Made by a program: the position numbers and the translations under genes. This document shows positions 1 through 11,897 of a DNA stretch of 64,000 nt, piece after piece. How positions within the stretch are numbered: position 1 is the stretch's first letter; every line of letters starts with the position of its first letter. Source of the stretch: Papilionanthe hookeriana x Papilionanthe teres (taxonomy: Eukaryota > Streptophyta > Magnoliopsida > Asparagales > Orchidaceae). The stretch covers positions 71,849,283 to 71,913,282 of the forward strand of contig CM040427.1 in assembly GCA_022702705.1 (NCBI GenBank). The letters are read 5' to 3'. The notes under the pieces are model-generated. The model was not told the DNA's origin and did no database searches. It saw nothing but the letters and a program-made list of their open reading frames with translations.

Positions 1-299
1 TTATCTTATTATAACTTTAAACATTGGCATTTGAGATTGAGGGACCTTTATGTTTTTTTCTTTTATTAAGTAAGCTGTACTAGATCCATGAAATCTTAGT
101 TAGAAACCTTGAATGAGAAGTTAAATAAAATTGACTGATTTGTTGATTTTAGAAAGTGAAAGTTGCGATGTTACTAATTAAATTCATTTATGTGCATTTT
201 TATAACCTTTTTCAGCCATGCAAATCCTAAATTCTTATATAATATATTTTTTATAATTTAAAAAATTTGTGCATGTTAAATCACAAATTGTCTTAGGGT
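1..299. other. AT-rich intergenic DNA
   Basis: No gene, RNA or repeat boundary is visible here. The sequence is AT-rich with no credible open frame. It may already belong to the decayed repeat that starts close by. Confidence 0.5.
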
Positions 300-1162
300 A
301 GGTACACCTCGAGAAATAGGGCACGAAAAAGAAATGAGACAATGAGACTATTAATTTCAAAGAAACAAGTGTGTAACCCTTCATTCATAAAACAACTCTT
401 ATTTATAATCATAGGTGGCTTAAGTTTACAATTACATTGTTATCGTCCTTCACTCATCAGTTTAAGGGTATTTTTTGTCTTTTTTTTATATTTTCGGGTG
501 GTTAATATAACTACCTCTATAATACAAATGGTTGAATGGACACAACTTTCATGAATAGTTGTGACCATTGGATATAATACATGGTAGGACAACAAATTAA
601 TATTTCTAGTTGTTGGTCGCCTAAACTCTTACTGATTCTGTCGATCGGCCGATTCCACCTATTGTTTAGGTTCGATGGAATTATCGATCTCCAGGGTAAA
701 TGTGCTAAGTTAGTCGGCCGCCTGATGATCCTCCGTGTGAAATTCCGATCGAGTGTGTTTCCTTCGAAGCACTTGATCCCTTTAAGATTTGTGCTAACAC
801 TTTTCTTGTATACATATTAGTTCTCCAAATTCTTGCTCCTAGTTAACTACAATAAGGACAAGAAAATGATTGATTAAATTTCATCAAAGCATAATGATTA
901 CTACTTAGTTTTTTGTATCCATAAAACCTTTATAAATGGAGTCAGTGGAGTCTCTTCCCTCCACACTCTGATATTGGATGTCACATGCCATCGTGTCTGA
1001 CGCGAGAGCTCTAAATCGTTTTGATGATGATGCGCCCTGAATGGCTTACGAAGAATTCTAGCTGCCTCCTCAGCCTCTTCCTTATCCTAGAAACGAAAAA
1101 AAAAGAAGATGGTGGTTGTGAGGAAGAAAAAATGCAACATGCAATCGATTTAAACGATTAAG

Positions 1163-1387
1163 TTGCATCTTTTGATGGCCCCGCGATCAGCCATAAAAGT
1201 ATTGATGGTGAAGAAAGGTCAAGGGTCTTCGACTCGTCCCGTGGATTATTCTCTGATCGTTGAGGAAGAGTTTCGTCGAGTTGATCCAATCACCCATGAG
1301 GTAGTTGGTGTTCTGAAACAATTTGGCACAACGGTAATCTCCAACGTTCCCTCGCCTGAAGTGCAGAAGAATAATGCTTTTATCTAA
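1163..1387 (+). pseudogene. Unrecognised coding remnant, first gene of repeat copy 1
   Basis: An open stretch of about 70 codons, basic at its start and followed by a Glu/Arg-rich segment. A plausible ATG lies a few codons into the stretch. It ends before a T-rich section containing possible intron signals (about 1388-1500), after which further reading is broken by stops. No domain is recognised. A similarly placed, more damaged remnant lies at 29027-29389. It is more likely a decayed transposon gene than a host gene. Confidence 0.25.
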
Positions 1388-2143
1388 GATTTACCCATAG
1401 CTTCCTCGAGATTAGGTAAGTTGTCAGGTATGATTGACTGGATGCTTTTAATCTAAAATTTTCCTCTTTCACATTGTACCTTGACGTAGGTCCAAATGTT
1501 GGAGTTCCGTCTGGTTTGGGTATTCGATCGATCGATGCTGTTACAGACTCTGTTTCAACATTCGACTAAAGATATTCAGCAATCGATCGATGATATCGTT
1601 AATCAGCTAGGTGATCTTTTTATCACTTTCTGAGGGATAGACGGTGGTCAATAGCAGTCTTCCGGGTTGTTGGAGCGTAGAGCAAATGAAATGGTTGATT
1701 CTTTTGAATATGTGGCCAGAGGATTAGATAGCTTGAGTCAACAGAATGGAAGGAGTACACTCTCTTCGTGAAAAGGTGGTAGAACTTTGGACAGAGCCGT
1801 CGATCTGCTGAACGCAACAAGAGATCGATTGGGGGAACTATTTTATGTTAGGCGAAGGGTTATTATTTAAATGGCCGGCTCAAGTGGTGGTTGAAGACTC
1901 TTTTGTCAAATATTTACTTTCTGAATAGTTTCATGTAATGATTTTTGTAAAAAACAATTTATTATATTTTTATGTTTTATTATTAACATAATATGGTGTG
2001 ATATGTTTTTTGAATATCGAAGTATTTGAAATGATGACCCTTTGGGTGTTTCGACTTACACACCCTTATTATAAATAAGTTAAAGAGCACCGTGCTTGAG
2101 ACTTTTCCAAATTTATCACCCTTCCCATTTTTCCTTTTCCCTT

Positions 2144-2386
2144 ATGGCTCGTAAGTACTCTCAGGTTTTTGACACTTACGTGGTAGTTGATTCTTCTGTC
2201 CTAACTGAAGATGACGTGCTAAAGTTGATGGAGTATGTATTCGACGATGTTGTGAAGCTTCGGGCTATTAGGGGTTCTGATCGGGCAACAAGCAGGTTTG
2301 GATATGATCTAGTGTTCTATTGGGACCAATTACGATGTGGTCAGAGGCTACCACTATGTATCGAGCTAAATGGTGCTTTCAATTGA
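2144..2386 (+). pseudogene. Unrecognised coding remnant, second gene of repeat copy 1
   Basis: An 80-codon frame opens at the ATG at 2144 after a pyrimidine-rich leader and a TATA-like box near 2075. The predicted peptide has an acidic N-terminal half with several Val-Asp pairs, then an Arg/aromatic segment. The frame stops at 2386, but codon-like sequence continues downstream in other frames to about 2966, where a Lys/Glu-rich stretch (2754-2966) with a possible donor and acceptor follows. A similarly placed ATG at 55857 starts a comparable broken frame. No family is recognised. Confidence 0.25.
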
Positions 2387-3430
2387 TACGGAGTAATTTC
2401 CGCGCAAGTCTTGCCAAACTCGATCGTCGCGATCATGGTGTTTGTCATCTTTTGACACCATTAGGGCATATCATGATTGATTGACTTGTTTAACTACTAT
2501 TTTTCATTCAATATTGACAAGGATGGTCTCGCCCAATTTTATGCCAATTTTAGAATCCAAGTTTTGGGATTATAGAAAGCATTCTCTAGTCGGATCTTGC
2601 TCAAGCAGCTCGGGAATCAGCGTCACCCCTTAGAAGTTGCTAGTGAGCAGAACTAAGATGCCTTCGAAGCATCTGGTTTTTGACGGGGCGAAAATTGAGA
2701 GACAAACATTGTTCATTCCTTAGTACAGCGACAAAAAGACTGTCGATCGGGTCATGCAACCGGATAGGTTTGGTCGGATGACAGAGAATCAATGGAAGGA
2801 CTCGGATGTCAAAGAGGCTATCCATGTGAAGGAAGCAGAGGAGAAAGCTTCCAAGAGAAAATCGAAAGGTAAGCTTGCCCTTTCAAAGAAGGGTCAAATC
2901 CAAGGGGAATCTGAGGTGGCTTCCGCTGACACATATGCCACAGGTGCGAACTTTATTTTTTTGTAAATTTAAAGTGATTGTCGTGATACAAAATGTGTTA
3001 ACCGGGGAAATCACTAATGTTACACAAAACTCAAAATATTTTCCATCAAATGCAGGTGAGGCAAACTGAACGCCATCTATACTGAGATCGAGTGCCTCTG
3101 AAGGTGAGGCTTCTGGAAATGAAGCGGGAACATCAAACGTTCAGCCACTAATCGACATCAATCCATCCGCATCACAATCGACTGATTGTCGTCCTCCTAA
3201 CTCCGCATATCTTGATCTGCCTGCAACGGCTAAAGCTAGTCACCACTCTCCTATTGAGCTTTCAGATTTTTCATCCGAGAATGGAACCAAACCTGCTCCA
3301 GAATCAGTTCCTCTTCCTTCTGTCGATAAAGAATCACATCCCTCTAATGGAGAGGAGAAAGGAAAAGCTCTCATGGACGTTTCTGACGCTCCAGCTCCTA
3401 CTTCAAAATGCCTAGTTCTTAGAATATAAA

Positions 3431-5130
3431 TTTTGTCATTGTTATCCTCTTTCGCTTTTACATAGTATTGTGAGTTTTGACAAATCAACCAAGGCCTTTG
3501 ATTGTTGCAATCCAAGTACATATATGAATGTTCTTTTTCTAGGACCTTAGATAAGTGTTGCTTAGATGAGAATAAGTCATAAATCTTTGACATTCATCAA
3601 ATGAATAATAAAATGTCAGAGGCATTTGTTTGTTTCTTGTCTAATATTCAATGAGGCTTGTGAGTTTTTTAGGGATCACTGTGCCCTAGCAAACTATGGA
3701 TAGGAAATCACTTAAACATCATAAAACTTTTGATGCTCTCGAGACGAAGCCTTGAGAACCATTTTCAAGGTGCTTTCTTAGATGTTATGAAGAGTAGTTG
3801 ACACTTAAAATCAGTTATAATAAGAAACTTGTTGACTCGAATAAAGCACGAGTCCAACTTCCCCTTATAAGCTTTCAAAATAAGGATTTTGAACTTCGGT
3901 GAAAGTTGAGACTCCATTATCTAACCAAAGAAGACATTTTGTGAGCGTAATAGAAATTTATTTGGGATAAAGAGGAATATTATCTTTTTTCTAGATTCTC
4001 TATTTAATATGATGATGGTTATTCAAGAGATATTGACAAAGGGAAATGAAGTCAATGATGATGTGATAAATTGCTGAAGTTGCATTCTCAGAGATGGTGA
4101 ATAAGAGAGAAATTTTATTGGAAGAGCTACAAAATTCCTTGCGTCATTTTTGTAAGATGATTTACCATTTGATTCAATTTCTTAGAAAGGACAAAGCGTT
4201 CTCAAACTCATATTTTTCTTATAAATGATTTATTGTTTGTTCTAGGCATCAATACATGCTTACCGTATCTTATAGAATATTAGATCCAAACTTCTTCATG
4301 AGTGACACTAGAACTATACTAATAAGTACGGGTCAAGTTAAGGAGAAAAAGAGGAGAGAGAAAAAGAACATACAGATACAAATATTTTAGTAAATTTCCA
4401 TAAAGTGCAAAATAGATGTAACTTATTGAATCTATCAGGCTCACCCTCTAATACCCTATTTATAGTCATGGATCAAAACCAAAATACTATAAAAAGGCAA
4501 CATTTGTCCAATCAAAATGCAATTAAATTGCTTTAATAAATGTTTGTTATAGCATGAAAAAATTTAACTACCCTATAACTCTCTAATTATACAGAGAACT
4601 TATGATAAATTCGAAGTAAAAGCACTAGTTTAAGTAAAGCAGCAATCGATTTCACCAGACAAATTCTAATAAAGTCCAACAAGTTTGCTTTGGGCTGCCG
4701 AGAAGCGTTGCAACATGGGAAAATTCAGATTTGAAAGAGTAAAATTGAGAACTTCAAGTAACCTTGATACCAAATACCGAGTCCCTTTCATTAATTCAAA
4801 GATCCTCGGTTTCAAGTAGCTATTTTCTCAATTACTTAAAGAATATGACAAATAGCTTTCCCGACTTTATTTTCCTGGCGAGATCACTATGTACTTCGAA
4901 AACTTATTCCATGTGGCAAATTAATCCTGTTTAACTGATCTACTTGTTTTTAACTCTCTTCAACATGATCAAAATACCTATTTAATTCAACCTATGCCAC
5001 ATTAGATTAAAAAATCCAACTTAAAATTCTTAACTAAAGTTGAAATAGTGAAAACACATTTACTAAGGTTATTACCAGTAAAATGTCATTTGATTTGAGT
5101 AAGTTCTATCAAACTACAGCCGGCACCACC
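3431..5130. other. Intergenic, no gene seen
   Basis: AT-rich sequence without a sustained reading frame. A minus-strand TATA-like motif (CTATAAATAGG, about 4457-4467) resembles motifs near 405 and 28190, so this may be another worn fragment of the two-gene repeat or of an LTR. Nothing can be assigned with confidence. Confidence 0.4.
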
Positions 5131-5390
5131 TCCGTGGAAGAAGCTCGACAAAACATTAAAAAAGAAAAGAAAGGGAAAGCAGAAGAAAGTAGGACATCAT
5201 ACCATCTTTGATTGGCTCCATGACAATGACCAACGGAACTAAGCAACCGAACCTCGCCGACGTTGCGCCTCCCCTAACCTTTCTCCCATCCACCGCCTTC
5301 CCCTCCCTCTGTCGGCGTCTCCCTCCCGCTTCGATTTTCTCTCACTCAACACAACTCGCTCTCGCCGTCTCTCCCTTTTAATTAAATTTT
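5130..5390 (-). other. Possible orphan gene start (5' UTR plus first codons)
   Basis: This GC-richer island reads on the minus strand like a plant 5' leader: purine-rich, then an ATG near 5220 opening six codons followed by a GT that could be a splice donor. No matching downstream exon was found between 3.6 and 5.1 kb. It could be a captured gene fragment, the first exon of a gene with distant exons, or chance. Only the composition and the ATG/GT arrangement are seen. Confidence 0.2.
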
Positions 5391-5726
5391 ATTTATTTAG
5401 CAATATTGCTGTTTGTTTAAAGAAAAATTTAGTGATTTAACTTTTAAAAAACAAGTAAAATTTTAATAATTATGATATTTTTTAATTAATATTAAAGATC
5501 TGGATGTTATCCACCTAAAAATAGAAATTTAGGAATTTAATATGTATATTTTTAAATTATTATCAATAAATATTAACTTAATTAAGCTTAATTAACTTTT
5601 AAATTTTAATCATTAAGCAATATAAATCAACTCATAAACCAATTTTGTTTTCTTAAAGCTTCACCAAACAATTTACATGTAGCATTAAAAAAAAAATACA
5701 TGTAAACATATTGTGAATATTATTAA

Positions 5727-5818
<92 letters not shown>

Positions 5819-5997
5819 ATTTAATAAATTAATACTAATGTTTTATTATTAAATTTTATTTATATTTCAATGAAAATTAAAAGGAAAAATTCAGAAGACT
5901 TTATAAATATCAACCACCAAAAAATTACATATAACATTTTAGCCATTCAAAGCTTAAAATATAACATTTTATCTAATGTTTTCATTACAATCATTCT
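5391..5997. other. AT-rich spacer
   Basis: AT-rich DNA around a long dinucleotide tract. It contains no gene. Confidence 0.5.
5731..5812. repeat. (AT)41 microsatellite
   Basis: An uninterrupted AT dinucleotide run of 82 bp. The length suggests recent instability. Confidence 0.95.
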
Positions 5998-6006
5998 CCC
6001 TTTCTA

Positions 6007-6603
6007 GAGAAAATATTACATCAAGACTCTGCACGTAGAGCTACGTGCGGAGTCCAATAAAATAACTCCACGTGGAAGTAACAAAAAAATAAAAAAGACA
6101 GCGTGGTAACACGGGAGAATATTCCTGTCATTTTATTCCGCATTATTAAGTGTTATTGTGGTGATTTTGATGTGTTATTAGCGTTTTATTGTGTTATTAT
6201 AACACAGAGAATATTCTCATAACACAATAACACACAATAACACATGAATAACACACAATAACACCTGAATAGCACGTGGGGAATATTACCTTGTCGACCT
6301 AGTAACATAGAAAATATTCTCCCAGTGTTATTTCGCGTTATTCAGGTGTTATTATGTGTTATTCAGGTGTTATTGATGTGTTATTGTATTATTATAACAC
6401 CGAGAATATTCTCATAACACAATAATACATCAAAACGACCATAATAACACTTAATAATGTGGAATAACACGAAGAGAATATTCCCCCGTGTTACTCTCGT
6501 GTTACCGCACCGTTATTTTGTTTTTCTTTCACTTCCACGTGGAGTTATTTTATTGGACTCCGCACGTAACTCTACGTGCGGAGTCCTGATGTAATATTTC
6601 TTC
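6007..6603. mobile_element. Fold-back Mutator-like MITE, 597 bp, 9-bp TSD
   Basis: The element is flanked by a perfect 9-bp direct repeat, CCCTTTCTA, at 5998-6006 and 6604-6612, the size typical of Mutator-like elements. The ends are long inverted repeats: both outer arms read inward as a variant of GAGAAAATATTACATCA followed by GACTC. Nearly the whole element is self-complementary, with arms of roughly 250 bp or more. Each arm also holds its own hairpin; on the right, 14-bp arms GGACTCCGCACGTA pair around a 4-nt loop. Between lie many copies of an ATAACAC heptamer and a GAGAATATTCTC palindrome. There is no coding capacity, so it depends on a transposase elsewhere. It lies about 0.9 kb beyond the stop codon of the UVSSA gene. 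Confidence 0.85.
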
Positions 6604-6612
6604 CCCTTTCTA

Positions 6613-7532
6613 TACATAAAATGATAAAATGGTGCATTATACTCTTTTCTTCAAGTTAAAAGATGTGACATTATTTATGTGACACGAAAGATTTGGACGA
6701 TATAAATGTTAAAAAGGAAAAGTGATGTTAAGATATGTAAATTCATAGGAATTGGGTGATAATGATATATGTATGTAAGTTGCCCTAACATAACGTTACT
6801 AAACTGAAGATTTCTTTTCTGTTAATGGAACATTCACTCAAAAGAATATCATCTAAATAGTAAGGAATGGGATGATATAATAATAATTATAAAAAAGTGA
6901 ATTGCATATTAATAAACATAAAAACTTGTTATGATATGCCATCAAAAATCTCATTTTAGGCAAGAAGAATATACATTTTATTAAAAAAAATATAAAACAA
7001 GGTGTTATAAAGCACAAATACAAAGCCATATACTTCAGAAATAATTTTCATCAGGCCACGAATGAAAATTGATGGTCACATGAGTTCATATAATCTATAA
7101 AAACACAAACTTTGAAAAAGTTAATGCACATAATCCAAAGGAAAGTTAAATTTTTTACAAGTAAAAACCAAACAAAAGACTAAATAACAAAACTAAAAAG
7201 GTTGGGAATGAGATTACCCACAAAAAAAAGGAAAATTTACAGCATAAATAATTAGCAAACTAGTATGCTTTTCTACAACAGGCTCTTCAGTCTCTTGATC
7301 AACAAATTACTTGACATAGGATCTATTTTTGCTTCTTAAGTATCAAATATATAACTATGATAGTTTTGTTACAAACAGTTTTACTATACAAGGGCAAAGT
7401 GGTCATTTGTCCAAAAACAACTGTGTTCGAAGTGCATAAAACAAACAACCAGCCAGCCTCCTGAAATTGCCCACACCAGACTCATACGTGCAAGAGATAA
7501 ATCAAGGCAGATTGAAAGAACATAAAAATTGC
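6613..7532. other. Downstream flank / 3' UTR side of the UVSSA gene
   Basis: AT-rich sequence without an open frame. The part next to 7532 must include the 3' UTR of the minus-strand gene. AATAAA-like signals exist on the minus strand (for example near 6976), but none can be chosen from sequence alone. Confidence 0.45.
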
Positions 7533-10500
7533 CTACCATTGGTTTGGGAAGGCTTCCCTGTACTTCGAATCCTCACCCATTCTAAGCTGTCTGCTTGAAG
7601 CTTCAGTTGCTCGGGAGCTCAAAAGCTTCTCAGCTATTCTGTCTTTCGCAGTAACTTTCTTTTTCAACATTGATGCCAGTGTTGTCTTCTTCACCTTTGA
7701 GCCAGCTCCTTTATCACCTAATGCTTCAACAGCAGGCTCAGCAAAAGCTTCTGAATAGGACGTGGAAGCCATCGCAGCATCTCGTAATACTGCTTCATTG
7801 TGCTTGCGAACCTTTGCTAGTTTTGCTCGCTTCATCGCCTTTGCTTCTCTATCTCGCTCATGCACGTTCTTCAATGCCTGTTTTGCGAGTTTTTCCATCA
7901 CTTCTTTGCCTGGAAAAAGAGAGCCTTTTAGGTCTGCTTGCTCTGTAGAAGACTCTTTTCTTGTTGGCTCACCGTCTTCCTCAGAAGGAAGACGAGTATC
8001 ACTTGCTCCAGTCTGAAACCCTGGCTTGATTGGATTGCCATCATTATCTCGGGGTATAATAGGTCCGTGAAAAGGGCACACCCTCAAGTCTCTTCTCTGG
8101 CAAAGGCCTCCCTTTTTAAGAGGTGCATGGCAAGGTGGGATCTCAACTGGTTGCTCTTTATACACTACATACTGAACATTAAGCTCTGCAATCTTTTCTG
8201 CAGGGATCACAGCATCTGGGTCGACTCTACCCCAGTGACCCTCAATCTCTAAGCCCCTCTGGTTAGCTAAAACATCGCGTTGTGTGCTGTGATTGTCAAG
8301 TAGAAAAGGACTCCATGTCAACACAGGCGCTTCAGCTAAGAGCTTTTCTCTGTCAGTAACTGAACTACCAACAGTAGACTTGCTCTCCGATGAAGAAGCT
8401 GTATCTCTGCTTTCTTTTGTGGATGGTTCAGTGAGGAAGTCCTCAGGCTTGTAAGCTTCTATCTTTCCTTCTTCCCATAAATCTTCATCTTCTTTCTGAG
8501 TGATGCTAGGATTAAGAGTAATGCCCAAATCAGTGCATTTTGTCTTGAGCGATTGAATGAGATTGCGGAGATCGATGAACTCTTTTAATGCAGTATCTCT
8601 GAATTTGTTATCAGTTGCATCCACTCTGATGAGTATAGATATCCACTCTTGCACGGCTGTCATATGCTTTGAGATTAGAAGCTTGTGTGCTTCCCTTAAC
8701 ACATCAAAGATTGCCTTGTTTTCGCTGTTTTCCTGAACCTTGTCTCCCTCCTTCAAAGATTCCAGACGAATTTGGCGTAATGCAAGGGAGTTGAGTTCTT
8801 CGAACTCATCATCATTAACAGGGAAATCAAGGGTGTTTCCTTCTTTGACATTAGCAATCTCCAAACATTCTTTTATTTCATCTACAGTTGACTGAATATC
8901 AAATTTGATAGAGGAGAAGTTTTCCTTCAGATATTCAAATTTATTTAGCAGAATTTGCATTGTTCTGAGGTGCCTTTCTCTCCTCTCCTGTTCCAGTCGA
9001 GCAGCATTTTCAAGACGATTGGGAAACTGATACCTTAGAGTATCCTTTAGGTAATCAAAACCCAATCTGAGTTGTTTGTAATGGATTCCAAAAAAGGCAT
9101 TCCATTTCTCCAATAGTTCTATGCTCTTTGAGCGCAAATTTGTAGCAATTGAAGAAGGGGGAGGTAGAGGAAGATTTTTCCTAAAACCAACACTTAAACT
9201 CAAGAACTGATCCAAATTGACTACAAAATGGCTTCTGAAAAGCTTTGAACGCATGAACAATTCATCAATAATAAGAACTGCAAGATAGCGCACCTGCAGT
9301 ACATCAATAATAAAATAGAGGATTAAATTTAAAAAATCAGTATGAATATTCCTCAAGGACCACACCATGAACAAAAATGATCTCATTACTTGGTGACGAA
9401 GTTCTCACTGTAGGCATCTAAACTTACAAACCGTAGCAAAATTAAAGAAAAAAGAAGAATAATCAAAAGGAAAAGTACTAGTACATTTTCTGCACCTCAA
9501 AAGCAAAAAAAATTAGTATGCTGATAGAAAGGAACACTGTAATTAACCCAAAGCATTTAGCTTGGAATCAAAAACTTCACATTCCAACTATGGGACCAAT
9601 AACAGGAACCAATCATTTTCACTTTTTTTTAATGATATAGAACAGCAGATATCATAATTTCATCCCCCACCATGACAGAACCAACTGTAACTTCAGGTTA
9701 GCAGAAAATGGTAGAGAAAGGCACGAAAAAAAAAAAAGCTTAGTAAAGATCTATACATGATTTATTCTCCAAGGAAAAAAAGAGCCAATTTTGTGCAATA
9801 ACAACATAACTATAAAATGTCAGCCCAAGAGAATCTGCTGCATAATCCACCACGTTATTAAGTTCCTTTTAGATATCATCTTGTTCACCACCTCCTGAAT
9901 CTCAATTTAGCTAATCATTACCCCTTCACGAATGACACATTTCAAATGAATCTTTATAAGACTCAACAACATCCATGAAAGAACAAAAGCTTTGAAATCA
10001 AAGGCTAGTAAGGGAAAACAAGAACATACTGCAGATAAAGAGCGCAGTTCTTATTATCATTATTATTTCTTTCAGGGAATTCTACTCTAGCAAATTATTT
10101 TTTCCCCCGAAAAACACATCTCTCACGCCTCAAGCATTCCCCCGTTCTCAATTTCACTTAATGGGCGAGAACTAAAATTGAACTCCAACAACTAGTTTAC
10201 GGTACAATCCTGTCAAGCGAACAAAACAGGGTGCTAATCCTAAACTAAATACTAGTCCTAAAATCCCGAATTCAAACTAATGTCATCCAAAGTAGAAACC
10301 TCTCATTCAACGGAAACTAAGCCATATAGCAGCTTCTCCAACGCCAAGCAAATCATCAAACCTAACCAATTTGTATTCACTATAAGCAATATAACTCTTT
10401 CCATTCACCATCCCAATTCATCGTTTTCCAAATGCCCGAAAATTGAGAACATTTTATCAAAAGTAGAAGCTGAAAAAACGAACCTGGGAGTGGGGCTTCT

Positions 10501-10675
10501 TCATTTGATCCATTAAGGCATCGACGGCGGCGTGGATCTCCTCATCGGAGAAGCGGACGGCTAGCTTAATGGCCTTGAGGATGCGCGGATCCACTTCCTG
10601 GGCTGTCGAATTCGTCGCCTTCTCGATCAATCGCGGCGTCGTTATGGCGCCCGACGGTGGTATCTCGATCCCCAT
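7533..10675 (-). CDS. UVSSA: UV-stimulated scaffold protein A homologue (transcription-coupled repair)
   Basis: Two coding exons on the minus strand: 10675-10484 (64 codons) and 9293-7533 (586 codons plus TAG), giving 650 residues; human UVSSA is about 700. The first exon ends CAG|GT and the second starts after TGCAG, both in phase 0. The ATG at 10675 is the first on this frame; the codons just upstream carry no ATG. The N-terminal ~170 residues are helical and VHS-like, including the family-typical stretch starting VRYLAVLIIDELF at the exon junction. A charged helix follows (about 155-190), then a long acidic linker. The C-terminal conserved block holds a CCCH zinc finger, C452-x9-C462-x7-C470-x2-H473, as in the UVSSA-type finger. 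A Lys/Arg-rich tail ends in Trp. In other eukaryotes UVSSA bridges the stalled RNA polymerase II-CSA/CSB complex to TFIIH in the nucleus. No break is seen, so the gene is probably functional. Confidence 0.9.
9294..10483 (-). other. UVSSA intron 1 (1190 bp)
   Basis: A GT-AG intron: donor GT at 10483-10482 and acceptor AG at 9295-9294, both clear by eye and preserving phase 0. No ORF or mobile element is recognised inside. Retention would read through from exon 1 into stops within a few codons. Confidence 0.85.
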
Positions 10676-10735
10676 TTTCGTCAATGAAAGTCTCCCGCTG
10701 ACATTTTTATAGCATTTTTTGCGAAAGGCGGTTAA

Positions 10736-10748
10736 GTATATATATATC
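10736..10748 (-). promoter_or_regulatory. Probable TATA box of the UVSSA gene
   Basis: A TATATATA run lies about 65-70 bp upstream of the ATG at 10675 and would place transcription start near 10710. Only about 35 bp separate it from the left end of the Harbinger element at 10783. The native upstream promoter is therefore displaced by about 5 kb. Confidence 0.5.
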
Positions 10749-11075
10749 CGCTAAAGTTGAATTTGGTAAGTCGAGATTCTAAGCGTCGTTTGGAAGCAAT
10801 TTGTCTTCTTCGAACTTCATGCTAATGTTATCTTCTTCAGAACTGCAATTCGTACATGCTATCCTGAGAAGCATTTGAGGAAGCGATTGCAGGGAAACAT
10901 TACTGGAAAGCTGCTTGTCTGTTTGATTCTGTTAATAGGAAAAGCAATTACGAAGTGAAAAATGACTAGATTGCACTTGTTTATTAGAAGTCGTTTTAAT
11001 ATTTCGATATATTTATGTAGGATCAATTATTTGAAAGTGGAATAAATTTTTTTGAGCAGGACCAATCGAGAAATA

Positions 11076-11431
11076 TCAATTAATTGTTTCAGACGAATGC
11101 TTGGAAGCGTTCAGTAGCTCCCTCATTGACTCGTTCGTGACGAGTATGAATAGTGTGATGTCAAGTACTTCACGGTCTGTTGTCACATAAGACCCATGAA
11201 GTCCATGAGATGTTCTTAGGTCAACTAGAAGATCTCTGAAAACCTCATGTGACATTCGGAAGATATTACGAAATCTCGTTGGGTGTCACGAAATCATTTC
11301 ACCAATCCAATTTTCTCCAACACGAGTCGAAGTGTAGCAAGGTTCACGATCGACGTATGTATTATAGTATTGCGGCGATTATATTTATCGTCTGCGTTTC
11401 TCTTACGGCGTCGGACCTCCTCTGGATTCAT
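11076..11431 (-). pseudogene. Harbinger transposase, N-terminal fragment, broken
   Basis: Minus-strand reading from an ATG at 11431 to a stop at 11294, then after a frame change from 11258 to a stop at 11076, gives segments typical of the start of plant Harbinger DDE transposases (DDE_Tnp_4 superfamily). These are a Pro-Cys region before a Trp, an FRM motif followed by a Phe/Leu helix, a short Gly-Leu turn with Gly-Ser, and an Ile/Leu-rich helix ending in SSETI. At least two frame changes are present. The three acidic catalytic residues and everything after SSETI are missing, since only about 290 bp remain to the element end. It is a remnant, not an enzyme. Confidence 0.65.
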
Positions 11432-11897
11432 GACGGTATAAAATGCACCTTTCGAAGAAAAATGTTACTCTCTATAGAAATCGAGTAGTACTATGAAAGC
11501 AAATGAATGAACTACATTAAGAAAGGAAATAACTCAAACATTCGAACATTCGAATAGAAATTGTCCTGACAACATCGTTAACAACAATAACGAAAGACGA
11601 AAAAGCAACACTTCCATATCATATCACAAGGTACGTCGGTCAAAATAATAGCGAATGTAGTCTAAGCGTAGCTCTCTATCAACTGCAATGAAAAAGTCTC
11701 GGTGGAGAGAGTCCGGAGGAGGTCGATAGCAAAGAAGAAAAGATCGCGATTCCCTATAATCTCCGGGTCTTCCTTTAGAAGCTCTAACAACCTCCCTGGA
11801 CGACTTTTTTTGAACTCTATGTGGAGCATCATCTGCTGATTCCACAAGTAATGATAAGTCTGCTCTTTCATACTTCCAACGAGTACTTTTCCTCTTC

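Larger units (their letters stand above)
300..3430 (+). repeat. Decayed unclassified two-gene repeat, copy 1
   Basis: This stretch holds two weak coding remnants, each preceded by a TATA-like box (931-938 and about 2070-2080) and each followed by T-rich sequence. The layout and short blocks recur in 27955-29389, 47628-47842 and 55249-57100, a second copy opened by later insertions. Shared marks include the TATA-type box before the first remnant, a first reading frame rich in Lys and Glu, and a second start codon followed by Ala after a T/C-rich leader. The class is not recognised: no reverse transcriptase, integrase or transposase motif is visible. It could be a non-autonomous retroelement or a gene-carrying DNA transposon. 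Boundaries are approximate. Confidence 0.35.

Noticed and set aside
7670..8252. Plus-strand open frames opposite UVSSA exon 2
   Set aside because: Antisense shadows of a strongly supported coding exon.
9294..9386. Extension of UVSSA exon 2 upstream to an in-frame Met at 9386
   Set aside because: A CTGCAG acceptor at 9294 and phase-matched exon 1 give the conserved junction; the extra 31 residues are hydrophobic intron translation.
10676..10684. UVSSA start three codons earlier at 10684
   Set aside because: That codon is TTG, not ATG. The first ATG is at 10675.
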